Shown here one piece after another: positions 33,085-44,389 of a DNA stretch of 64,000 nucleotides (positions are counted from its first letter, which is position 1; every line of letters starts with the position of its first letter). Origin of the DNA: Euonymus europaeus (lineage: Eukaryota; Streptophyta; Magnoliopsida; Celastrales; Celastraceae). The stretch covers positions 22,797,001-22,861,000 of the forward strand of contig OY756961.1 of the NCBI GenBank assembly GCA_963580455.1, written 5' to 3'. Below the pieces are notes generated by a model. It saw nothing but the letters and a program-made list of their open reading frames with translations. It was not told the origin of the DNA and ran no database searches. The position numbers and the translations under genes were made by a program.

Positions 33085-34780
33085 TTATAGGATTATTTGG
33101 TGATAAGTCCTTTATATGGACTTTATATTCTATTTAGTCTTTTTGAAAAGTTTGTAGCCCAATACATCCTCAATTATTTGAACATTAACTAAATAAGGAC
33201 AACTTTAAATTTTAACTTTATTTAATGACAATTTTACCATATCCTCATTTAAACCTATCTTTATTTTTATTAATATATGATTTCTCTTTATTTAGAAAAT
33301 AATTATTATAATAAAATAAATATAAATACAATTCCAGAAAGTCGGATGAAATCATGTTTTGTATCTATATGTTTTTAAAAATAAACTAATATTTTCACTT
33401 TTGATGAATCAAACTGAAGAGTTGATCAACCAATTTTTTTTTTCTCGAAAATCAAGTGCACTCACATGCACAAAATTTACTTGACTTAGTAACTTATATA
33501 TATGCATTAAAATCTGTGAATCACTATATTATTGAAATCAATAATCGAACACTTGTGCATTAACAAAACGTTATTCAATATAAATGTCAATATTTTATTA
33601 CATTGTTAACTAACAACCAAAGTCCATAACTTATGAGAATAGTATCATAATAAAACTCAATTCATATTTCAAACAAAACCAAATACCATAACAATTTCTA
33701 GCCGTTTTGGTGACTTTTGCGAAAATCCTCTAAATTCTGGGTAAGAAATCCTCTGAATTTTTTTTGCATAATTTCAAAAAATCTTCTGAATTGTTTTGAT
33801 GAGTTTTGTAAAATCCTTTGAATTCTTGACAAGTTTGAGAAATCCTCCGATCATCTACATTTTTGGTTGTTTTTTTGTTTGATTTTGATAAATCCTCTAA
33901 ATGTTTTATAAAAAGTTTAGAGGATTTCTAGTAATAGGGTATAAAGTTTAGAGTTTTGAGGATTAAGATATTAGTGTTTAGAGTTTATGATATAAGGTTT
34001 TTATGTTTAAGAGATTATAATTTATTATTTAGGATTTTGGGGTTTAGGACATAAGGTTTAAGATTTAGGTTTACGAATATAAGTTAGTAAAATTTTATGA
34101 TTTTCTTATTATTTTTGTAAATTATTCTTAATTATTTATAAGATTTTTTGTTCAAAATTAAAACTAGAATTGTTAACATTCAGAGGATTTCGGGAAATTC
34201 GAATTGTTAACATTCAGAGGATTTCTGGAAAATTCAGAGGATTTCTGAAAAATTCAGAGAATTTCTAATTATAAGGTTTAAAGTTTAAGAGTCTAGGGTT
34301 TAGAAGATTAGAATTTAGTGTTTAAAGTTTAGGATTTAGAGATTTAAGATATTAAGATTTAGTATTTAGGATTTAGGGTTTCGGGTTTTTTTTCTTTGAT
34401 TTTCAAAAATTCTTCTAATTTTTATTATATATTTTATGAAATCCTCTAAAATTTTTTGCTTATTTTCAAGAAAAATCTGATTTATTTTGTTAAATTTTAC
34501 GAAATCCTCTAAATTTGAGACAAGTTTGTGAAATCCTCTGAATTTTTGGTTGCTTTTTGTTTGATTTTCAAAAATTCAATATTTTTTTTTGATATATTTT
34601 TATGAAATCATATGTATTTTTTGCTTAATTTTAAAAACTCATTTAATTAGTTTTGGTGAGTTTTGAGAAATTCTCTAAATTCTAGATAAGTTTGAGAAAT
34701 CCTTTGAGTTCATTTAGAGGATTTGACAAATAAACATTTAAACATATCGATCATAGGTCTCATTGGAAAGAGTTTTTGGA
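33085..34780. mobile_element. Second copy of the motif-rich transposon (truncated)
   Basis: It aligns throughout with 21885-23540 (GGATTATTTGGTGATAAG start, then the AAATCCTCTGAATT forward and reverse motif series) with frequent substitutions and small deletions, but the right terminal region present in copy 1 is missing. Same orientation, 11.2 kb apart. Noncoding. Confidence 0.7.
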
Positions 34781-34859
34781 AAATATAGATAGTATAATGT
34801 GTGCCTAAAAAGGCGTCAACTTCAATACATGTAGAAGATGATGCAAGGATTTAATGCTC

Positions 34860-35060
34860 TTTATGTACACACATAGGTTTTTTAGGGTTGAAAAAATCGA
34901 CAAAATCAAAATCGACCGAAATCAAATTGATTGGTCGATTTTTTCAAAAAATAAAAATAAATAATTCTACCATAACCGACTGAAAATCCGATAAAAATGA
35001 CAATAAAAAACCGATGAAATGATTTGGCCAAAAAATTAACCGTTGACACTCCTGATTTTT
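34860..35060. repeat. hAT-MITE-like fragment
   Basis: ATCGACCGAAATCAAATTG, then GGTCGATTTTTTC and the end AACCGTTGACACTCC form an internally complementary block. The GTTGACACTCC end is the reverse complement of GGGGTGTCAACGG at 45383, in intron 2 of the MYB gene, pointing to a shared MITE family. Confidence 0.4.
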
Positions 35061-35486
35061 TCGGGAGGCAACATCACATAGAGGATTGAATACACCAATT
35101 AATTGTTAATTGTTTTGTGTGGCCTTTCCATATTCTGGACAATTGTTTGTTCTACACATACCAGTTTTAAAATATAATCAGGATGACTGAATTGGTCGGA
35201 GAATTCTTTGAGTTGAAGGATCCAACTTCTAACTCTATACATTAAAGCCATGCGACTTATTGCCATGGTAATCGGAAAGAGTGAGACAATTCACTCTAAT
35301 ACACTATTCCTCATTATAAAAAAGATAAATAATACACTGGCAAGTAATCTAATAAATATATGTGTTTTTATAAATACACTATCCTAAATTTATTATTATA
35401 TATTTAAGGTATTTTTATTAACGGAGATTACATGAATACAATGTTGACCCAAATTTAAAACCACAAAATGGATCATAAGTATTAGC

Positions 35487-35734
35487 GTCAAGATGTTCAG
35501 CTTCTGGTCTTTCGACTTAAGCGCATGCAATGTGCGTGCGTGTGAGAGGTCCAGGGTTCGATCCAACGTCGACAAGCCATGCTTTGTTCGTCACATGGGC
35601 TTCGGCCCAGACTTAACTGCTCAGTTTTTTGTGCGGCCAGTGGGCCAAGCCGGGGTTTGGATCTGGGTCAGAGGGGTCACAAACTGTCCGTTGCGCTGGG
35701 AATTTCCTCATATCAAAAAAAAAGTCAAGATGTT
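35487..35734 (+). mobile_element. SINE with 11-bp target-site duplication
   Basis: The 226-bp body (35498-35723) is flanked by perfect GTCAAGATGTT repeats at 35487-35497 and 35724-35734. It has a tRNA-derived head with the B box GGTTCGATCC (near 35552-35562), a GC-rich body far above the local composition, and ends in a nine-base A tail (35715-35723). These are the standard signs of LINE-mediated retroposition. The 88-codon frame overlapping it is incidental. Intact target duplications suggest a comparatively young insertion. Confidence 0.85.
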
Positions 35735-35852
35735 GAGCAGATTAAATTCCCCTAAATGAGGAGAATAACAAGACACATAGGACGAAAATCATGAAAAGCC
35801 CAAAAATCATAATCTGGCAAAAAAGCTACTCAGCAGGAGACCAGGAGTATAC

Positions 35853-35944
35853 CAGCAATGCAGACAAAGTAGACTTGCCACAGCCGCTACTGCCACACAA
35901 CATCACAAAATTAGTGAATAACTGATTCCTTTCTCTCTTAGATT
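35853..35944 (-). pseudogene. Orphan P-loop kinase exon (LPA1/2-phosphoglycerate-kinase-like)
   Basis: A 92-nt exon has a strong acceptor (TTTTTTGTTGCAG) and a donor GTATAC. It reads NFVMLCGSSGCGKSTLSALL, which contains a perfect Walker A motif, GSSGCGKST. The wording best matches recalled plant LPA1-type proteins linked to phytic acid metabolism, but other P-loop kinases are possible. I find no neighbouring exon of such a protein on either side, so it appears to be an isolated relic or captured exon. Read through the donor, the frame stops after eight codons. Confidence 0.5.
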
Positions 35945-36540
35945 CTGCAACAAAAAATAGTCTCGTTGGAGTAAAATAACTATGACGACAAGAAATTCAT
36001 CTACGAACGTTAAGGTTTGAAATCACGACTTTCTTGGGCGAGAGGCTTACGGTAGGAATGACAAACTACATAGAAAAAACTCGAAGCAGAGTGTTCTTAT
36101 GGGCGAGCTATGAGTAGAATTTAGAATTTTATTTAACACCAAATTTCCCTATTTTTTCTTTTGGTCATTTTGTAAAAGAGCATTATTGTCCAAAATTTAC
36201 AAAAAATAAAATAAACATTGAATTGTAGTATTAAACAAAATTAGCAGTTTATTTAATCGTCCCTTTGCCTTTTAGGATTACACCGCATGTTTGTAATCTG
36301 GCCCATATAAGAATTTGGGCCTATTGGCTAATCCATAAAGATAAATGCTCTAGAAAGTAGAATCCCAAATCAATCAAAGGAATGGACAAAACTTGAGAAT
36401 AAATTGCGTGAGAAATCAATGGGATTGGGTTGTGCTTGTTCAATACTGTAAACACCATATCTTCTCAGCCTGGCCCAAACATTTGAGCCCGAACTAGAAA
36501 ACCTTGGGGTTGAGCCTAACACGATAACTTTCCCCGTAAC
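35945..36540. other. Spacer, no gene seen
   Basis: No further exon of the P-loop protein and no other gene is supported. The 89-codon minus-strand frame at 36639-36370 has no motif and overlaps the inverted-repeat arm. Confidence 0.35.
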
Positions 36541-36541
36541 T

Positions 36542-37250
36542 TTTAACAAAAATGAACACTGTTGACACCCTTCGTTTGCCAAGATCATCCCAAAAATAAT
36601 CCAAAAAATACAACTCTTAAACCAACCCATTTGACCCAAACAATCTCTAGACTATTCCTCCACCTTCTCTTTGTTAATACCACCTCCATCTCCACTCTCC
36701 CTCCACCGACTTGGCTCTCCTTCTCATATTGGTTCGAGACAAGGATTATCTATTTCAGTTAGATTCTCAATTCGTTCGCTACGTACTTGACTTTCTTCCT
36801 TTTGGGGTGGGACTTTCACCTACGAGTCTATCTTAGATGAATTATTGGTCGAATAAAGAGAGTCGAAAGCACCCATTACCTAAGACGAGAGCACTGGGAC
36901 TTTACCCTGGAGGTGGCGCTTCATTTTCTATTGTTGGAGTCGAATCGAGGGCATGAGATTCAACTTCTTGTCCTTTGAGGGAGGGTCTAAGAAAAAAGAG
37001 AAAGAAGGAAAGGATATGGAGTTATAGCTTCAGTCCCCGATTCAGGAGTTGAGTCAATTGGTGCTCCTAACTTCCAATAACCTTGCATTGGTAGAGATCT
37101 AGGTTTTGGAGTAATGAGAGGATGGGAGAGGGAGAGAAGATAAAGGTGTAGGGATTGTTTGGGTGAAATAAGGAGGTTTAAGGGTTGTATTTTTGGGATG
37201 AACTAGGGAAACAACAGGGTGCCAATAGTGCTCATCTTTAACAAATTTTG
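36542..37250. repeat. Inverted repeat with arms of about 125-145 bp
   Basis: The arm at about 36542-36665 and the arm at about 37105-37250 are diverged reverse complements, sharing ATCCCAAAAAT, AATACAACYCTTAAACC and ACCCAAACAATC. The 440-bp interior is balanced in GC and noncoding. It may be a foldback or Mutator-like element; no target duplication was identified. Confidence 0.55.
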
Positions 37251-38066
37251 AAAATAGATTTACCAAGCTTAAACAAGGAAATAGGTCTAAGTACCACAAA
37301 GGCCACCATTATTCCCGATCAAATTTCTCGTCGAAAACCTATGCATTGCATTCTGATGCTGACATATCTAATCTCCATCTCAGCCTCACATCCTCACTGG
37401 AGCACGTGATAAAGAAGTCTATAACACCAGAATCATCCAGAAAGAGCTTGTTTAACTCCCTCAACTCTCTCCCCCAACCTTATCTCCCCCTACACCACCA
37501 TCATTTAAAGGAGCATAGGCTGATTTAATTTTCTATCCTCAAATTTGATGGTGAGGTGATGCTGGTAAAAGAATCCCTAAGAGGAGTATCATCTATGATT
37601 CCCCAAATTCTTGATTTAGGAATTTCAAAAGTCAAATAGTTTTTCTATTTTTGTTTTCAATTTGCATGCGTAAATCAATTAATTTTGTAAAAAAGTAATT
37701 AATTTACATGTCAACCACTTAATATATCTTTCCTAGGTAGTTTATGACTCAACAAGCCACATAAGCAAATTCATCCACCTCGACATGCCAACTCATGATT
37801 TTCTGTCACCAGAGTGTTTTTAAGGAAAAAAGTGAAACCAATAGAATGGTGAGGGACAGAAGTGACCACAAAAATAGTTTAATGACGAAAATGAAACCAG
37901 TCCTATAGGTGAGGTACCAAAACTATAATTTTTGCTCTTTTTATTATTTAATAGTGATGATCGAGAGGACCCACTAAATAATGTTGCTTGATATTCATTT
38001 CAGGTCGTGTTGAAAATTATCATGGTGTACTAAAAATAGTTGAAATAATTGACCTTGAACATCAAA

Positions 38067-38097
<31 letters not shown>

Positions 38098-38480
38098 ATC
38101 GGGTTATAAAAAATTATAACTACGTACTCAAAATAAATTAAGATCTAAACTTTTTAATAGAACAATTGACTTGGTGTTTCTAGATTATTCATCCATATTG
38201 AGAAGGCTTTATCAATATTGTATTCCATAAATATATCCCTTTATAATTCTCAAAATATAATTGATTTTTTTTTGAAACAAATGGAAGGGAATACCTAGAC
38301 AGACTAATCACTCTATGGGAGGGTTTGTAGTAGACTTTTAACCCTAACGGGTAGGTCTAGATAAAACTCATAATGAGCGGACTATATGAGCTACTAAAGC
38401 TCATGTCTATAATTTGCCTCTTTGACCTATTATTCCGCCCATAAATATTTTTTGATGAACATCAACAGTATATAACAAAT
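37251..38480. other. Intergenic region with an AT microsatellite
   Basis: A pyrimidine-rich stretch with an open 60-codon plus frame (37346-37528) might be a gene scrap, but has no motif. An (AT)n run lies at about 38067-38091. Otherwise AT-rich spacer. Confidence 0.35.
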
Positions 38481-38490
38481 GAAATACTGC

Positions 38491-38658
38491 CATGTGCCCT
38501 ATGTTAAAAGGCTGGGGGTCAGGAGTTCTACTCCTACCAGCAACAACCCGGGTGGCTTGCGAGCGCCAGAGGGGTTGGGGGTGGGGCCCATGGAGCCTGA
38601 ATGTGAGGCCGCGGTGCCGGGCGGGTCAGATGGGCTGTCGAGCTAGGCCGGGTCGTCA
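38491..38658 (+). mobile_element. Degenerate SINE-like GC-rich segment
   Basis: A B-box-like GGAGTTCTACTCC precedes a GC-rich body (GCCGCGGTGCCGGGCGGG) that ends GCCGGGTCGTCACAA, a wording common at the end of some plant tRNA-derived repeats and similar in style to the SINE at 35498. No A tail or target duplication is evident. It directly abuts the broken end of the second copia element. Confidence 0.4.
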
Positions 38659-38659
38659 C

Positions 38660-40947
38660 AATATATGTGAAACATGTGTTGAAGCAAAGTTTGTCAAGAA
38701 ACCTTTTCACACAATTGAAAGGAGTACTGAGCCTCTAGCATTAATCCATAGTGATTTATGTGACTTGAAATTTGTTCAAAGTAGAGGTGGAAAGAAGTAC
38801 TTCATTACATTCATCGATGATTGTACTCGATATTGCTATGTTTATTTGTTAACTAGCAAAAAATGAAGCAATGGAAAGCTTTATCAAATATAAGAATGAA
38901 GTTGAGAATCAACTTCGTAAAAAGATCAAGACACTAAGGTCCGATAGGGGAGGAGAATATGATTCTGCTCTCTTTGATGAGTTGTGTACTGAGTTTGGAA
39001 TCATCCACCAAACAATAGCACCATATACACCTCAGCAAAATGGAATTGCTGAAAGAAAAAACACAACTTTAAAAGAAATGGTTAATTCAATGTTAATAAG
39101 TTCTGAGCTACTGCAAAACTTATGGGGAAAGCAGTGCTAACTGCTAATTATATTCTTAATAGAATGCCCCACAAGAAAATAGGTAGTATTCCATATGAGA
39201 TGTGGAATAAGAGACCACCCTCTTTCAAATACTTGAAAGTGTGGGGGTGTCTAGCTAAAGTGGCAGTACCTCCACCAAAGCAAGTCAAACTTGGACCTAA
39301 AACTGTGGATTGCATATTTTTGGGATATGCTCAAAATAGCAGTGCATTCAGATTTTTGGTACATAAATCTGAGATAGATGACATCCATGTAAATACTATC
39401 ATGGAAACAAGAGACGCGGAATTTTTTGAGGAAATATTTCCTTGCAAACGAAGCGAAACCTCCTAGAAAAGGAATAGAGATTCAATTTCTGAGAAAGAAC
39501 AAAATGGAGAACAAGAGGTTGAGGAACCTAGAAGGAGCAAGAGACCAAAAGTCTCGAAGTCCTTTGGTCATGAATTTCTAACATATATGTTATAGACAGA
39601 GCCTCAGACATTCAAGGAAGCAATGTCAACACCAGATGCTTCATTATGGAAAGAAGTTGTAAACAGCGAAATAGAATCCATTCTAAGTAACCATACTTGA
39701 GAATTGGTTGATCTCTCACCCGTGAATAAGCCAATTGGATGTAAATGGATTTTCAGGAAAAAGTTTAAGGCTAACGGATCCATAGATAAGTACAAAGCAA
39801 GGCTCGTAGCCAAAGGGTTTAGACAAAAGAAAGGTCTAGATTACTTTGATACTTATTCACCAGTCACGAGAATTACATCCGTGCGGATGTTAATTGCTAT
39901 AGCATCGCTATATGACTTGATGATTCACTAAATGGATGTAAAAACAACATTTCTGAATGGTGAACTCGATGAGGAGATATATATGGAACAACTCCAAGGG
40001 TTCAAGGTCAAAGGACAAGAACATAAGGTATGTAAACTTGTCAAATCATTGTATGGGCTAAAGCAAGCTCCAAAACAATGGCATGAAAAATTTGACCTAG
40101 TGATTCGAGATGGATTTCGAATCAACGAGTGTGACAAATGTGTTTACACAAAATTGGTAAACAATGATTGTGTAATCATTTGTCTATATGTCGATGATAT
40201 GCTAATTCTTGGTCGAAATGTTGAGATCATCAACAAAACTAAGAAAATGCTATCAAAGAACTTTGACATGAAAGACATGGGTGAAGCGGATGTGATACTA
40301 GGCATTAAAATTTCCAGAACATCGGAAGGCCTAGCATTATCTCAATCACATATATTGAGAAAGTGATTAAAAGGTTTAAAGGACATGGCATCAAATATGC
40401 TAATAGTCTGTTTCTCCCTCATCTGGTCTTACATAAGAATGTGAAAGATAGTATTCAACAATTGGAATACTCTTGAATTATAGGCAGTGTAATGTACATC
40501 ATGAACTGCACAAGACCAGATATTGCGTACTCTGTTAGTAAACTAAGCAGATACACAAGTAATCCTGGACATGAACATTGGAAAGCTCTATTGAGAGTAT
40601 TAGGGTACCTAAACAAAACAAAAACTAATGTTTTGAGCTATGGTAAGTACCCGGCTATTTTAGAAAGATACAGTGATGCCAATTGGATTGCAGATTCGAA
40701 GGAATCAAAATCCACAAGTGGCTATGTATTCCTTCTAGGAGGGGCGACTGTTTCATGGAAGTCCTCAAAGCAAATGTGCATAGCACGGTCTACAATGGAA
40801 TCAGAATTTATAGCTTTGGATAAAGCTGGTGAAAAAGCAGAGTGGCTTCGTCACTTCTTGGAGGACATTCCAATATGGCCAAAGCTTGTGCCTGCAATTT
40901 GCATTCATTGTGATAATCAAGCTGTAATTGCTAGAGCACAAAATTTG

Positions 40948-40992
<45 letters not shown>

Positions 40993-41139
40993 GTTAGACA
41001 GTTACTCTCTACTGGAATAATTTCTTTAGATTTTGTAAAATCTAAGGAAAACCTAGCGGATCCGTTTACAAAAGGTTTAAGTAGAGAGGTGACAGACTGT
41101 GCATCGAGGGGAATGAGCTTAAAAGCCTTAGCTAAATAG
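38660..41139 (+). pseudogene. Broken copia pol (integrase, RT, RNase H)
   Basis: Successive open pieces read the integrase zinc end (CETCVEAKF), Asp in [10 protein letters not shown], Asp in LRSDRGGEY and Glu in NGIAERKNT; then WGCLAKVAVP; RT with [10 protein letters not shown], the DVKTTFLNGEL motif, YGLKQAP and catalytic LYVDDMLILG; RNase H with [19 protein letters not shown] and IHCDNQAV; ending near the ADPFTKGL motif. In-frame stops or shifts occur near 38864, 39138, 39464, 39590, 39700, 39929, 40364 and 40470. It cannot make a functional protein. Confidence 0.9.
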
Positions 41140-41738
41140 GTTATCTCGATGGAAACCTAACCTAGCAATTGGAGATCCCATGGACTAGGTTCAATAGGAA
41201 AACATAAGTTGAGAATAACTTAAGTATGAGCAGTGTGGAGTTTTTACTCTTTCCCATTCCTTGGATGCCCCAAGAACTGCTAAGAAGCATGTTAAGGTTA
41301 AGACTATGCTTTTAATAATTCGTATATCTTGTAAATATACAAGTGGAGTATAAGAGAATGCTCTTGATAAGACATCACCTATGTGAGTGAAGAGTAGGGC
41401 CGACTCTATGAAAATATTTAAAATGCGATATTTTCTAAAGCACTCGCTGAACCTAGACGCTCATGACCGAAACAATGAACACAACCGAGAACCAATTGTG
41501 AATTGGATCATTGCTGTGTGAGGTTTATTGTCTGGGCTTACATAAACAACTGGCAGTTCAAGGCGTCGATCCATTGACTAGTTAAGTAAGTTCGATAGAC
41601 TTTCACTAGGAAAGGTTCAAAGCCAAAAGTTACCTATCTTGATGCAGTATTGGTCCTACTACACTCTCAGACAAGTTTTCAATCTCAGACAAATCTTCGT
41701 GTCCGAATTGTCGTATGTTTCCATTCAATGAGGGGGAT

Positions 41739-42705
41739 TGTTGAAAAAATGGTGGTCAATCACTATTTGACTAATAATTATTTACAACTAATTGAGTATT
41801 AGTTGAATGTAATTTAGTGGGTTCTAATTTTCAATATGAAGACTAGAGATTGAAGTTAAAATTTGTCCAAAACCATTTTTTGGTTGAATGGAAATTGGCT
41901 CCAAAATTGGTCATGTTAGACATGAAATATTGAGTGCAAAATAATAGAAATGTGGGAATCCCACATTGAAAAATTGTGACTTGATTTTATAGACTCAAGT
42001 GTTGGATGTAAGACTTGGGCCCAAAGACACCCAAGCTTTTGTTCGGGCTCGGGCTTACGTAGCCCATTTGGGCCCAATATTTTGCACTGGCCCACTACTA
42101 GGTTCGTTGAATGTGGACATGAGGCTTATTCGAAATTCAAAATTTCCATTACGATTTTAATTCTAATATTTCCGTTACAGTATTAATTTGATTTAATACT
42201 GGATTTAATTCGTTTTTCTTGGGTTCTACTATAAATAGTAGCCCAAATGGTATGGAAGAGACACCGAATTTCCAAAGCTTCTCTCTGCTAAATTTCCTCT
42301 TCCATATTTCTTTCCGTTTCACAAATATGAGAGTGTGATTCATATTGTCGTTCGACCGAGTCTGTTGGTGGGGTGTGTCACTCATCTACAGTTCAAGAAG
42401 TGTTGTATCTTGGGAGGTTTATTGCTCGGAGGCAGAGACACCAGTGGCTGGGCAATTTTAACCTTAATGAGATTCGCTGTTGCGTACCTCACTTCGCTCA
42501 TTTTCATATCAATCCGGGTTATTTGGTAACATCAATTGTTTTCTTTGATTACTATTTTTATGTCTACTGATTTCATATGATATTATTTAATTCAATAATA
42601 TATACATATGATTTTTGCTGTTAAATATTATTTAATTCAATAATATTTATATATAATTCTTTGTTGTTAATCTGAATTTCTTATATATGTCTATACTTTC
42701 CAACA
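41739..42705 (+). repeat. 3' LTR of the decayed copia element
   Basis: 967 bp from TGTTGAAAAAATGG, directly after the polypurine tract, to CTTTCCAACA. A TATA box (CTACTATAAATAGTAG, about 42227-42242) separates U3 from the R/U5 part. No second copy is in the window, so insertion age cannot be estimated here. Confidence 0.75.
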
Positions 42706-44193
42706 GCTTCGACTATATTGTTTTTTCGCCACACATACTTGAGATTACATTATTTTTTCTAGACACATCTACAATTATATTATTTTCTCATTATTTTTTA
42801 TCATGTAGAGTTGTGATTACATTGTTTTTCAAACCAATGCGATTTTCATAATAGGAAAATAAAAATTGGAGGGAAAAAAATTTCCAGTGAAGAATAAAAA
42901 GCTAGACACATTGTCTCAAAATCATATTCATCCAAATGATTGTCAAAACACAATACTACATTATTTTTAATACAATGTAATTTCCAAAATTTGTAAAAAA
43001 ATTGAGAGAAATGTTACATTTGTAGCTAAAGATGGTCGGAGACATTGCTTAAGATGGCTGGATGGCCGGATCAGCATATAAAAACAATGTAATATGGGGG
43101 TTGCCGGATTCCGGTAGTTATGAGACCGAAAATTGGATGGCTAAGCTACGCCTCGACGCAAGGAGTCCAAATATGGGGTTAGTTGTCAGAGATGTCGTTG
43201 GAGGTGGCCGGATCAACTAGATTTGTGCCACAAAGATCTTGTTCTTAGAGTATTTTTTTTCCTGGGTGATTTGTGTGACAAGGGGTGGAGAAGACGGTTG
43301 GAAAATGAATGTGTGGTGGTGTTGTGCTTCTATTCGGATGGTCAACTACTCTGATTGGTGGCTAGACGGAGGAGCTCCGGTGTAGTCTAGATTTTTGTGG
43401 GAGAAAGGAAAGAAGAGATGAGAGAGAGAGTTGATGTTGAAGAAAGAGAGAATGAGTGAGAGAGTATTTATATAGAGGTGTACATGGCACATTGCCACAC
43501 TGATAGTCTACATGTCATTGCCACATTAGATTGGGTGTTTTTTGGTCCCTAAAAATTGATCCCTCTAGCAAAACTGTTCATAATATATGGAGAGAGAGGG
43601 ACAATTCAAATATTTGAAGGTACCATGTATAGTAAATAATAATACACGAGCAATTATTATATTTCCTTTCAAGGACATAAATGTGAATTTTGGACCAACA
43701 TATATAAGAAAAACATTTCTAGAAATTTATTTTACATATGTCGTAAGAAAATTAATTAAATTCCCATTTTAGGTGGATAAACGTAATATTTAATTTAAGG
43801 AATATAAAATAAAATTGTAAAAAAAGACTGTAGTCGAATGTATGGTGCACGTGTGTGTGTATATATATATATAGTTTTCTTCTTACATATAACTTAATTG
43901 TCAAAACCAAACAAAAAAGAAAATTCAAGAATGCAGTTAAGAACTCATATTTAGAGTGGGAAAAAAGGCCAAAAAAGTGAATTGACGAAAAAAAAAGGCA
44001 CGTGAAAATTAATCTTACTCAATAGAGTGAATTTTTTTTTTAAAAAATAATAATTATAATTCAGAAATCTTGCTGGATTTTCTATTTATTGCTGCTATTT
44101 CAGGGCATGATTAATGTTGCACACACGAACATATATGTATATAAAAAGACAAAAGAAATGTATATATACATATACATTTATATACATACATAC

Positions 44194-44195
<2 letters not shown>
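42706..44195. other. Upstream region of the MYB gene, no gene seen
   Basis: AT-rich with a more balanced stretch at 43020-43400 (repeated GGATGGCCGGATCAG-like words) that may be a repeat remnant. No coding region is supported. Confidence 0.4.

Positions 44196-44249
<54 letters not shown>
44196..44249. repeat. (TA)n microsatellite in the MYB promoter
   Basis: About 27 uninterrupted TA units lie 140 bp before the MYB start codon, preceded by an imperfect TATACATATA tract. Such a tract is likely to vary in length between individuals and could affect promoter structure. Confidence 0.9.
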
Positions 44250-44251
<2 letters not shown>

Positions 44252-44324
44252 TTATGTCAATCTCTAATCTCCCTGTCACTTGCTCAAACAGCACACACAC
44301 TCTCAATCTCTATCTCTCTCCCCC

Positions 44325-44389
44325 TATATATACATATATACAGAGAGATCATTAGTGAATGTATTTGTCTTAATGAGAAAGAGAGAGAC
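44325..44389 (+). promoter_or_regulatory. TATA-like box and short leader of the MYB gene
   Basis: CCCCTATATATACATATATA (44321-44340) follows a CT-rich patch and lies about 60 bp before the ATG. If used, the 5' leader would be only some 30 bases long; the upstream TA tract offers alternatives. Confidence 0.4.

Larger units (their letters stand above)
38660..42705 (+). mobile_element. Decayed, 5'-truncated Ty1/copia element (Tork/TNT-like) with 3' LTR
   Basis: Integrase, reverse transcriptase and RNase H pieces (38660-41139) are followed by a 600-bp noncoding tail, the polypurine tract AATGAGGGGGAT (41727-41738) and a 3' LTR (41739-42705). The 5' LTR, gag, protease and the integrase start are absent. 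Coding is split by many stops and shifts. It belongs to a different copia lineage from the 15.6-21.6 kb element, as its pol and LTR do not resemble that one, and is clearly older. Confidence 0.88.

Noticed and set aside
35487..35734. Intact tRNA gene in the SINE head
   Set aside because: Only the B box is canonical and no cloverleaf can be drawn.
35493..35759. 88-codon frame as a gene
   Set aside because: It lies within the SINE and its flank.
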